Positions 8,656 to 16,152 of a stretch of 64,000 nt of DNA are shown here, one piece after another. The stretch lies in contig CAVVIT010000010.1 in the NCBI GenBank assembly GCA_963748405.1, forward strand, positions 1 through 64,000. Direction: 5' to 3'. The stretch's first letter is position 1. Every line of letters starts with the position of its first letter. The notes under the pieces are model-generated. The model saw only the letters and a list, made by a program, of their open reading frames with translations, was not told where the DNA came from and ran no database searches. The DNA is from Fen-1273 sp963748405 (GTDB taxonomy: Bacteria > Bacteroidota > Ignavibacteria > UBA10030 > UBA6906). Both the position numbers and the translations under genes were made by a program.

Positions 8656-9784
8656 CAGACGGACATTCCTCAAACGTTCGGCCCTCGCGGGGGCTTCACT
8701 CGCGATTGGCCGCGGCAGCCTCCTGTCATTCGGCAGACCGGAGGGCACGACACACACATCGGGAAATCCCATGAAAATCAGATTCTATCCCTACACGCTT
8801 GAGCTGAAACACGTGTTCACCGTCGCCACGTTCTCGCGGAGCACGACTCCCGTCATGATGGTCGAGCTGGAACAGGACGGGATCACCGGGTACGGCGAGG
8901 CCTCGATGCCGCCCTACCTCGGCGAGAGCCACGCGACGGCGACGGCGTTCCTCTCGAACGTGGACATGTCCAGGTACCCCGACCCCTTCCGCATGGAGGA
9001 CATCCTCCGGGACATCGACGCGATCGCCCCGGGGAACATGGCGGCGAAAGCCGCGGTCGATATCGCGCTCCACGACTGGGTCGGGAAGAAAATGGGGTAC
9101 CCCTGGTACAAGATCTGGGGGCTCGACCCGTCGAAGGCTCCCGTGACCACGTTCACGATCGGCATCGACAAGCCGGACGTGGTGAGACAGAAAGTCAAGG
9201 AAGCGGAAATCTACAAGGTCCTCAAGGTCAAGATGGGGCTTGCCAACGACAAGGAGATGATCGAGACCATCCGCGAGGTCACCGACAAGCCGATCCGCGT
9301 GGACGTGAACCAGGGGTGGAAGGACCGCGAAGCGGCCCTGAAGATGATCGAGTGGCTCGCGACGAAAGGGGTGGAGTTCGTGGAGCAGCCCATGCCGAAA
9401 GAGCAGGTGGACGATATCGCGTGGCTTCGCTCAAAGAGCCCCCTTCCCCTCATCGGGGACGAAAGCGTCGTCCGGATGTCGGACATTAAGAAGGCCATCG
9501 GCGTCTTTGACGGGATCAACATCAAGCTGATGAAATCCACCGGGATGCACGAAGCGTACAAGATGATCGCGACCGCCCGGGCGCTCGGCATGAAGGTCAT
9601 GATCGGGTGCATGACGGAGACGTCCTGCGCCATCTCGGCCGCCGCCCAGCTTTCCCCCCTGGCGGACTATGCGGATCTCGACGGCGCCCTCCTGATAAGC
9701 AACGACCTGTTCAGGGGCGCCACGATCGTGGACGGCAAAGTGACGCTGACCGACGGCCCCGGCATCGGCGTCACCAAGATATAA
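8645..9784 (+). CDS. dipeptide epimerase (L-Ala-D/L-Glu epimerase-like, enolase superfamily), Tat-exported
   Basis: 379 residues from the ATG that overlaps the NlpC/P60 end. The N-terminus RRTFLKRSALAGAS is a twin-arginine signal. The rest is a muconate-lactonizing-type enolase fold: KVLKVKMG supplies the KxK acid/base, then acidic metal ligands in VDVNQG, VEFVEQP and IGDES, and Lys in INIKLMKSTG; the late DLDGALLISND element matches the DxD of dipeptide epimerases. Epimerising L-Ala-D-Glu to L-Ala-L-Glu lets ordinary peptidases use it, the product expected from the preceding enzyme. Export by Tat is unusual since the classical enzyme is cytoplasmic. A different dipeptide specificity is possible. 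Confidence 0.85.
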   Translation: MNTDRRTFLKRSALAGASLAIGRGSLLSFGRPEGTTHTSGNPMKIRFYPYTLELKHVFTVATFSRSTTPVMMVELEQDGITGYGEASMPPYLGESHATATAFLSNVDMSRYPDPFRMEDILRDIDAIAPGNMAAKAAVDIALHDWVGKKMGYPWYKIWGLDPSKAPVTTFTIGIDKPDVVRQKVKEAEIYKVLKVKMGLANDKEMIETIREVTDKPIRVDVNQGWKDREAALKMIEWLATKGVEFVEQPMPKEQVDDIAWLRSKSPLPLIGDESVVRMSDIKKAIGVFDGINIKLMKSTGMHEAYKMIATARALGMKVMIGCMTETSCAISAAAQLSPLADYADLDGALLISNDLFRGATIVDGKVTLTDGPGIGVTKI

Positions 9785-9785
9785 C

Positions 9786-9836
9786 GTCATTGTGCGCTTT
9801 TTTGCATGGCGCCGCAGGCGCCACGAAGCAAGCTAA
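9786..9836 (+). repeat. dispersed palindromic repeat, copy 2 (degenerate)
   Basis: cgtcattg, then ggcgccgcaggcgcc and acgaagcaagc. It retains the outer cattg/aagca arms and the central gcc-gca-ggc palindrome but has lost the gcgagcgaagcgaag stretch. It lies in the 82-base gap between the epimerase and the acyltransferase gene. Confidence 0.7.
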
Positions 9837-9866
9837 GCCCCTATTCACACTGAAAACCATGACCCC

Positions 9867-11015
9867 ATGACCACACCCGATTCCTCATCCCGCCTCGGCT
9901 CACTCGACGCCTTTCGCGGCGCGACGATCGCCGGCATGATACTCGTCAACAACCCCGGTTCCTGGAACGCCATCTACCCGCAGCTCGAGCACGCGCGGTG
10001 GAACGGGTGGACGTTCACCGACTGGATATTTCCGTTCTTTCTCTGGATCGTCGGCGTCGCCATGACGCTCTCCTTCCAGAAGAGGAAGGACCGGGGGGAG
10101 GACAGCGGCAAGCTCCTCCTCCACGTCCTCCGCAGGGCCGTGATCATATTCGCGCTGGGGATGTTCCTGAACGGTTTTCCGTTCGGCCTGATCGTCGGGA
10201 ATTTCTCTCTTGCGACAATGCGCATCCCCGGCGTCCTTCAGAGGATTGCCGTCTGCTATCTCATCGCGAGCACGATATTCCTGTATACCGGTATCCGGGC
10301 CCAGATCTGGTGGGTGGTGGGGCTTCTCGCCTCCTACTGGGCCGCCATGATGCTGATCCCCGTCCCGGGATTTGGCGCGGGCGTGCTGGAGCCGACCGGG
10401 TGTCTCCCGTGGTACGTCGATTCTCACCTCCTCGCCGGCCACACCTGGAGCGGCGCACCTGCCCCGGGGTTTGATCCGGAGGGAATCCTGAGCACCATTC
10501 CGGCGATCGCGACGACGCTTCTCGGCATACTCGCTGGCCACTGGCTCCGCACGGGCTATTCCCGGGAAGAGAAGACCGCGTGGATGTTCGTCGTCGGCAA
10601 CGTCTTCCTCCTTGCAGGCGCGATCATGGACATCTGGTTTCCGATCAACAAGAACCTCTGGTCCAGCTCGTACGTGGTGTTTATGGCCGGCTGGGCGCTC
10701 GTCTGCTTCTCGATGTTCTACTGGCTGATGGACGTGAAGGGCCACACGAAATGGGCCCGCCCGTTCGTCATCTACGGGATGAACGCGATTGCGGTGTTCG
10801 TCCTTTCGGGGATCGTCGGGCGGCTCCTGACGCTCATTAAATTCACGGGCGCCGACGGCAACCCGGTGACGCTCAAAGGCGTCATCTACAACAATCTGTT
10901 CGTCCCCTTCTTCAGCCCGGTGAACGCGTCGACGCTGTTCGCGATCGCGTTCATCCTGGTGATGTACCTGGTCGTCTGGGCGATGTGGAAGAGAAAGTGG
11001 TTCATCAAAGTGTGA
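9867..11015 (+). CDS. NagX-like membrane acyltransferase (heparan-alpha-glucosaminide N-acetyltransferase family)
   Basis: 382 residues with about ten hydrophobic segments. The opening LGSLDAFRGATIAGMILVNNPG and TDWIFPFFLWIVGVAMTLSF are diagnostic of the DUF5009/HGSNAT-NagX family, which is related to lysosomal glucosaminide N-acetyltransferase and occurs in bacterial GlcNAc-use operons. The conserved segment LAGHTW lies mid-protein, and the end WKRKWFIKV is typical. Inference: acyl transfer to, or handling of, an amino sugar at the inner membrane during cell-wall sugar use. It sits 19 bases before the next gene and is probably co-transcribed. Confidence 0.83.
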   Translation: MTTPDSSSRLGSLDAFRGATIAGMILVNNPGSWNAIYPQLEHARWNGWTFTDWIFPFFLWIVGVAMTLSFQKRKDRGEDSGKLLLHVLRRAVIIFALGMFLNGFPFGLIVGNFSLATMRIPGVLQRIAVCYLIASTIFLYTGIRAQIWWVVGLLASYWAAMMLIPVPGFGAGVLEPTGCLPWYVDSHLLAGHTWSGAPAPGFDPEGILSTIPAIATTLLGILAGHWLRTGYSREEKTAWMFVVGNVFLLAGAIMDIWFPINKNLWSSSYVVFMAGWALVCFSMFYWLMDVKGHTKWARPFVIYGMNAIAVFVLSGIVGRLLTLIKFTGADGNPVTLKGVIYNNLFVPFFSPVNASTLFAIAFILVMYLVVWAMWKRKWFIKV

Positions 11016-11033
11016 ACGACCGGAGAAATCCCG

Positions 11034-12788
11034 ATGACAATGTCGATTAACCGCTGCGGGCGCGTTGCGGCCGGCACACGGACGCTTGCGCTCATGTGTG
11101 TCCTGGCGCTCGCGGGAACATTCCCCGCCCGTGCTGATGTCATGGCCGAGCTGCGCGCGCTCAACGCGCGGTTCGGCGGGCACCTGGGACTGATGGCGAA
11201 GAACCTGTCCACGGGGGAAACGATTGCGTACAACGCTGCGGACCGCTTTCCCACCGCGAGCACGATCAAGCTCCCGGTGATGACGGCGTATTTCGACATG
11301 GTGAGGAAGAAGGAGATCGATCCCGCGATGCGGATCACGCTCCGCGCGGAGGACAAGAAGCCCGGGTCGGGCGTTCTGCAGTTCCTGGACGACGGTGCGG
11401 TCATCACGCTCCGGGACGCCGTGACGCTCATGATCACCATGAGCGACAACACCGGCACGAATCTCGTCCTTGACCGCCTCGCCCCGACGCACCAGGCTCG
11501 GCTCGCGAAGGTCAACGACTTCATCGCCTCGCAGGGACTGAAGAACACACGCATACTCAACCGCCTGTTCACGCTCGAGACGAAACAGGAGACCCCGGAG
11601 GCGATGCGCTTCGGGATCGGTGTGGCGACCCCGGAAGACATGGCCCTCCTGATGGAGAAGCTGTACGACGGGTCCCTGTGCGATTCCGCGTCCTGTGCGT
11701 CGATGATAGGGATCCTGGAGAACCAGTTCTACTCCGACATGGTCCCGCGCCTCCTCCCGCAGGGGGAGTGCAGGACGTTTGCGGTTGCCCACAAGACCGG
11801 GAGCATCACCGAAACCAAAGCCGACGTCGCCCTTGTTCTTACTGACAGGGTGAAGTTCGCCATCGCGGTGTATGTCGACAAGTCGCCCGACCACCAGGAC
11901 GACAACGCGGATGCCGCGACGCTGCTCGGCGCCTATGCCGCCCGGGCGGTCTGGAACCAGTTCACGGGGATGACGGGATACGACAGGGGAACGGTCAACA
12001 CCTCCGATGTCGATTGGACGACGTTCAAGGGGGGAAAGTGGGGGATTTACCGCTCCGCAGCCGCCCCGTTCCCGCATCCCGCGCGCATGGAGGGATATAA
12101 GGGAAGCGACGGGACGGTGTACCCGTATTTCCCGAATTACGCCGACAGCAGCATCGTCGTCTTCGTCCCTGAGGGGTTCCACGAGACCGACGGCGGCGCG
12201 AACGTGATCGTGCATTTTCACGGCCACATGAACGACGACGTGGACGTCCTGGAGCAGTATGGCCTCCCCCAGTCGATGATCGCGCAGAAGACGAACGCGC
12301 TCCTGGTGATCCCCCAGGGGCCGTACAGGGCAAGGGACTCGTTCGGGGGCAAGATGGAGGACGAGGGGGGGTTCCGCAGGCTGGTGGAAGACGTGATGGC
12401 GACGATGAAGAAAGAGAAGGTCGTGACCTCCACGGACGTCGCACGCGTGATCGTCACCGCCCACAGCGGCGGCTACCGTCCTGCCGGGTTCGTGCTGGAC
12501 CGGGGAGGGATGTCGGACCTGATCACGCACGTGTTCCTCTTCGACGCTCTGTACGGACAGCACGAGTATTTCCGCGACTGGCTTCTGAAGGGGAAAGGGA
12601 TCATCAGGGCCGCCTACACGGACCATCTTGCGAAGGAACACGCCGATGTCGCGGCAAGCGTCGCCGCGGCGGGCTCGCGCTGGTCGATGACCCCCGCGGG
12701 GGTCGAGCACGATAGGGTGCCGAATGTCTTTTTTGCCCGGTGGCTCTCGGAGCTTCCGGCAGTATGGAAAATCACAACGAAGGAGTGA
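11034..12788 (+). CDS. class A beta-lactamase-like serine hydrolase fused to an alpha/beta-hydrolase-like domain
   Basis: 584 residues; the signal peptide runs MCVLALAGTFPARA. The N-terminal ~280 residues carry the three penicilloyl-serine motifs: Ser76-Thr-Ile-Lys79, Ser137-Asp138-Asn139 and a later HKTG. No clear ExxLN omega-loop motif is visible, so beta-lactam hydrolysis is uncertain; a DD-peptidase/esterase role on cell-wall peptides is equally likely. The C-terminal half (~310-584) has VIVHFHGHMNDD and VTAHSGGY, consistent with an oxyanion loop and nucleophile of an alpha/beta hydrolase. The fusion puts two serine-hydrolase centres in one exported protein. The next gene starts 13 bases after the stop. 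Confidence 0.75.
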   Translation: MTMSINRCGRVAAGTRTLALMCVLALAGTFPARADVMAELRALNARFGGHLGLMAKNLSTGETIAYNAADRFPTASTIKLPVMTAYFDMVRKKEIDPAMRITLRAEDKKPGSGVLQFLDDGAVITLRDAVTLMITMSDNTGTNLVLDRLAPTHQARLAKVNDFIASQGLKNTRILNRLFTLETKQETPEAMRFGIGVATPEDMALLMEKLYDGSLCDSASCASMIGILENQFYSDMVPRLLPQGECRTFAVAHKTGSITETKADVALVLTDRVKFAIAVYVDKSPDHQDDNADAATLLGAYAARAVWNQFTGMTGYDRGTVNTSDVDWTTFKGGKWGIYRSAAAPFPHPARMEGYKGSDGTVYPYFPNYADSSIVVFVPEGFHETDGGANVIVHFHGHMNDDVDVLEQYGLPQSMIAQKTNALLVIPQGPYRARDSFGGKMEDEGGFRRLVEDVMATMKKEKVVTSTDVARVIVTAHSGGYRPAGFVLDRGGMSDLITHVFLFDALYGQHEYFRDWLLKGKGIIRAAYTDHLAKEHADVAASVAAAGSRWSMTPAGVEHDRVPNVFFARWLSELPAVWKITTKE

Positions 12789-12801
12789 CACGACAGACTC
12801 T

Positions 12802-15162
12802 ATGGCGAACCTCAGGCAGTATGACGGGACATCCCGTATAGAAGAGATGGAGCTCCAGCGGAGCGGACGCAAAGCGATGTATGCACCCACGGAGAAGATC
12901 GGCATCGTGGAAGTGGCGAACTTCCCCCAGCTCGGGAAACTCACCGCGCTCCGGTTCATCGAATGGGTGACGAAAAACCCCGGGGGGGTGATATCGCTCC
13001 CCACGGGAAAAACGCCCGAGCATTTCATCAAATGGGTTACGCGCATCCTGGAGCGGTGGGAGACGAAGGACATCCAGACCATTCTTGCGGCCGCGGAGAT
13101 CGACGGGTCGAAGCCGCCGGACATGAGGTCGCTCAGTTTCGTCCAGATCGACGAATTCTACCCGATCAACGCCGCGCAGCACAACAGCTTCCACTGGTAC
13201 GTCAACGAATTTTACATCAAGGGGTTCGGACTCACCCCGTCGAAGGCCCTCCTCATCAACGCCACGTCCCTGGGGCTCCCCCCGGGCAAGACGATGGAGG
13301 AGGTGTTCCCCAACAGCGTCGTCGATCTCTCGCTCCGCGTCAGGCAGTGCCGCTCGGAGCTCGAGCTCCTGCAGAAGGACGTCATCAACCGCGTGGACGA
13401 ATTCTGCATGGAATACGAGACGAAAATCCGCGACATGGGGGGGATCGGATTCTTCCTGGGCGGGATCGGGCCCGACGGGCACATCGCGTTCAACGTGCGC
13501 GGCTCGAGCGTCTATTCGGTGACGCGCCTGACGGGGACCAACTACGAGACGCAGGCGGCCGCCGCCACCGACCTGGGGGGAATCGAGATCTCCCGGACAC
13601 GCCTCGTGATCACGATCGGGCTGTCGACGATCACTTACAATCCCGGGGCCGTCGCGATCATCATTGCGGCCGGGGACGCGAAGGCGGCGATCGTCCGTCT
13701 CGCGGTCGAGAATGACAAGGGGCCCCAGTACCCCGCCTCCGTGCTCCAGGATCTTCCCAACGCGCGGTTCTACCTCACGCGGGGGGCCGCAAGCCTGCTG
13801 ACCGAGCGGCAGTTCGAGGACTTCTGCAGGGAGACCACGCTCACGCCTGAGCGCTCCGAGGATGTCGTGACGACGCTTGCCATCACGTCGGGAAAGCAGC
13901 TCGTCCAGCTCACGAAGGAGGATTTTGAGGGGGACCGCTTCGCCTCCGAGCTCCTGCGCAAGAGCGGGAAGAAGCCCGTCGAGCTCGCCACGGAAGCCCG
14001 CAACAGGATCATCGGAAAGATCGAAAAGGGGCTCGAGCACGTCTCGGATACGACGTTCCTGCACACCGAGCCGCACCACGACGACATCATGCTCGGGTAT
14101 CTCGCGCATATCTACCACCTGGTGCGCGATCCGAGCAACAAACACTTCTTCGCCAACCTGACATCCGGCTTCACGTCGGTCTCGAACCCGTATTTTCTCT
14201 CGATCCTCGTCAAGCTCGAGAGCCACCTGGAAACCGGCAACCTCTTCGCGCTTCTTTCACGGGGGTACTTTGATTCGCACGAGAACGCCGCCCGGATGGA
14301 GGACGTCTACCTCTACCTTGACGGGGCCGCGGCGAACAGCCAGGAAATGAAGGACGAGGCGGAAGCGCGCCGCCTGCTCCGCAATCTCGTCGGACTGTAC
14401 CAGACGCACGACCTCCACACGCTGCGCAACCGGGTCCAGGAGCTCATCAGCTACTGCCGCTCGCAGTACAGCGGCGCCAAGGATCCCCAGCAGGTGCAGC
14501 TCCTCAAGGGGATGACCCGCGAATGGGAAGTCGAGCTTCTCTGGGCGTATTTCGGCATCGAGTCGTACGCGATCCATCCGCTCAGGCTCGGGTTCTACAC
14601 GGGAGACATATTCTCGCCCGAGCCCGAGGTCCACAGGGACGTCGTGCCGATATTCGAGCTGATCAGCAAGGTCCGGCCGAACGTGGTCTCCGTCGCGTTC
14701 GATCCGGAAGGGAGCGGGCCCGACACGCACTACAAGGCCCTTCAGGCCGTGGCCGAGGCGCTCAAGCTCTACGAGAAAGAGAGCGGCGATTCCAACCTGC
14801 GGGTGTGGGGATACAGGAACGTCTGGTACAGGTACCGCCCGGCGGAAGCCAACCTGTTCGTCCCGGTGTCGATTAATTCGATCACGATGCTCCACACGGC
14901 GTTCATGAACTGCTTCGGCTCGCAGAGCGCGGCATCGTTCCCGAGCTACGAGCACGACGGGCCGTTTTCCGAGCTCGCGCAGAAGATCCAGGTCGGACAG
15001 TACGGGATGATCAAGACGATCCTCGGGAAGGACTTCTTCTTGAAGAACGGGCATCCGAGGATGCGCGCCGCGCGCGGGATGATATTCCTCAGGGAGATGG
15101 CTCTCGCCGAGTTCTATGAAATGGTCAGGGAGCTCAAGAAAGTCACCGAGGACCGTGGCTGA
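12802..15162 (+). CDS. glucosamine-6-phosphate deaminase-like protein fused to LmbE/PIG-L-like deacetylase domain
   Basis: 786 residues, no signal peptide, start at MANLRQYDGTSR. The N-terminal ~360 residues are NagB/RpiA-like: Asp117-Glu118 (IDEFYP) equals the NagB DE pair and GGIGPDGHIAFN carries Asp225 and His227. The position of the NagB glutamate after HIAFN is Val232. From ~410 on, the EPHHDD motif (His425-Asp428) starts an LmbE/PIG-L-like zinc deacetylase domain. The two activities would deacetylate and deaminate an amino-sugar phosphate; no separate NagA is present in the window. Such long NagB proteins are, to my knowledge, a Bacteroidota feature. Both domains could be altered in specificity. 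Confidence 0.8.
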   Translation: MANLRQYDGTSRIEEMELQRSGRKAMYAPTEKIGIVEVANFPQLGKLTALRFIEWVTKNPGGVISLPTGKTPEHFIKWVTRILERWETKDIQTILAAAEIDGSKPPDMRSLSFVQIDEFYPINAAQHNSFHWYVNEFYIKGFGLTPSKALLINATSLGLPPGKTMEEVFPNSVVDLSLRVRQCRSELELLQKDVINRVDEFCMEYETKIRDMGGIGFFLGGIGPDGHIAFNVRGSSVYSVTRLTGTNYETQAAAATDLGGIEISRTRLVITIGLSTITYNPGAVAIIIAAGDAKAAIVRLAVENDKGPQYPASVLQDLPNARFYLTRGAASLLTERQFEDFCRETTLTPERSEDVVTTLAITSGKQLVQLTKEDFEGDRFASELLRKSGKKPVELATEARNRIIGKIEKGLEHVSDTTFLHTEPHHDDIMLGYLAHIYHLVRDPSNKHFFANLTSGFTSVSNPYFLSILVKLESHLETGNLFALLSRGYFDSHENAARMEDVYLYLDGAAANSQEMKDEAEARRLLRNLVGLYQTHDLHTLRNRVQELISYCRSQYSGAKDPQQVQLLKGMTREWEVELLWAYFGIESYAIHPLRLGFYTGDIFSPEPEVHRDVVPIFELISKVRPNVVSVAFDPEGSGPDTHYKALQAVAEALKLYEKESGDSNLRVWGYRNVWYRYRPAEANLFVPVSINSITMLHTAFMNCFGSQSAASFPSYEHDGPFSELAQKIQVGQYGMIKTILGKDFFLKNGHPRMRAARGMIFLREMALAEFYEMVRELKKVTEDRG

Positions 15163-15169
15163 ACCGTCT

Positions 15170-15220
15170 GTCGTTGCGAGTGGTGGCGCCGCAGGCGCCA
15201 CCCGAAGCAACGTGTTTTTT
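15170..15220 (+). repeat. dispersed palindromic repeat, copy 3, terminator-like
   Basis: The copy forms a nested hairpin: outer cgttgc / gcaacg, inner ggtggcgcc-gca-ggcgccacc, followed by tgtttttt. It begins 7 bases after the deaminase-fusion stop and could act as, or has become, an intrinsic terminator. Confidence 0.75.
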
Positions 15221-15234
15221 CCAGGAGAGTAGGT

Positions 15235-16152
15235 ATGCGCAGCATCATAGCACTGCTCCTCATCGTCTGTTCTCTCCCGCTGGAGGCCCAGATCAGCGTG
15301 GTGAGCGTCAGGACGCTCCCCGTCGGGAGCGACCATGCCTGGTCCGCGCCCCGATGGTCGCCCGACGGAAAGACGGTCTACTATACAACCCCGGATTTTG
15401 ACGGCATATGGGCTTGTCCGGCTTCCGGAGGGACACCCGTTCAGATAACATCCGACAGAGGAGCGGGGTACGGCTTTGCGATATCGGCCGACGGTTCCCG
15501 GATCGCCTGGCGCAGGACGCTTCCGGGTGTCCTGCCGGGTGAGCGGCTGCAGGAAGTCGTCGCCAGGGATCTTGCCGGCGGCACCCCGTCTGTTCTTGCC
15601 TCGGGAAAATCCCTCTCTGTCCCTTCATTCGTCAGCGCGGGCGTCGTGTTCACGCTCGGCGGCGATGTTCAGGGCGTGAAGGCGGGCGTGCAGCCTTCGG
15701 GCGTCGTGTCGGTCCTCGGCGTTGAGGACACGAAGATCGCGCTGCTGCGCGACGGTGCAAAGCTCCTCGTCGATCCGCTCGGTAACGGGAGCTACATCTG
15801 GCCCTCGCTCTCTCCCGACGGCTCGAAGCTCGCAGCGTACGAGATGGACAGGGGGACATTCATCGCCGACGCCGACGGGAGCCATCCTCTGAAGATAGGC
15901 CGCCGGGATGCGCCGGCCTGGACGCGCGACGGAAAGTGGCTCATCTATATGGCGGACAAGGACGACGGCCACGCCGTCAAGTCTTCGGGAATAGCGTTCG
16001 TGTCCCCCGACGGAAAGACGGAAGGTGACCTCACGTCTGCTTCTCACATCAACGGGATGTTCCCCCAGTGTTCCCCGGTGAGCGACGAGATCGTGTGCAG
16101 CACGCTTGAAGGGGCAATCCTCGTGATATCGTACGCCGAAACTCCCCGATGA
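15235..16152 (+). CDS. TolB-like (PD40) beta-propeller exported protein
   Basis: 305 residues, signal peptide MRSIIALLLIVCSLPLEA, with an aggaga ribosome-binding site upstream. Several PD40/WD40-like repeats are visible: APRWSPDGKTVYYTTPD, ISADGSRIAWRR, SPDGSKLAAYEMD and AWTRDGKWLIYMAD. TolB-type propellers bind peptidoglycan-associated partners or cell-wall ligands. The stop overlaps the start of a T9SS-sorted N-acetylmuramoyl-L-alanine amidase (ATGA), so the two are made together. Inference: substrate-binding or accessory protein for the amidase. No catalytic residue is recognisable. Confidence 0.72.
   Translation: MRSIIALLLIVCSLPLEAQISVVSVRTLPVGSDHAWSAPRWSPDGKTVYYTTPDFDGIWACPASGGTPVQITSDRGAGYGFAISADGSRIAWRRTLPGVLPGERLQEVVARDLAGGTPSVLASGKSLSVPSFVSAGVVFTLGGDVQGVKAGVQPSGVVSVLGVEDTKIALLRDGAKLLVDPLGNGSYIWPSLSPDGSKLAAYEMDRGTFIADADGSHPLKIGRRDAPAWTRDGKWLIYMADKDDGHAVKSSGIAFVSPDGKTEGDLTSASHINGMFPQCSPVSDEIVCSTLEGAILVISYAETPR

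Noticed and set aside
9900..13124. A 1074-codon open frame on the - strand
   Set aside because: It runs antisense to the NagX-like, fusion and deaminase genes, has no domain-like sequence and is rich in R, D, H and G: a product of GC-rich third positions in the true genes.
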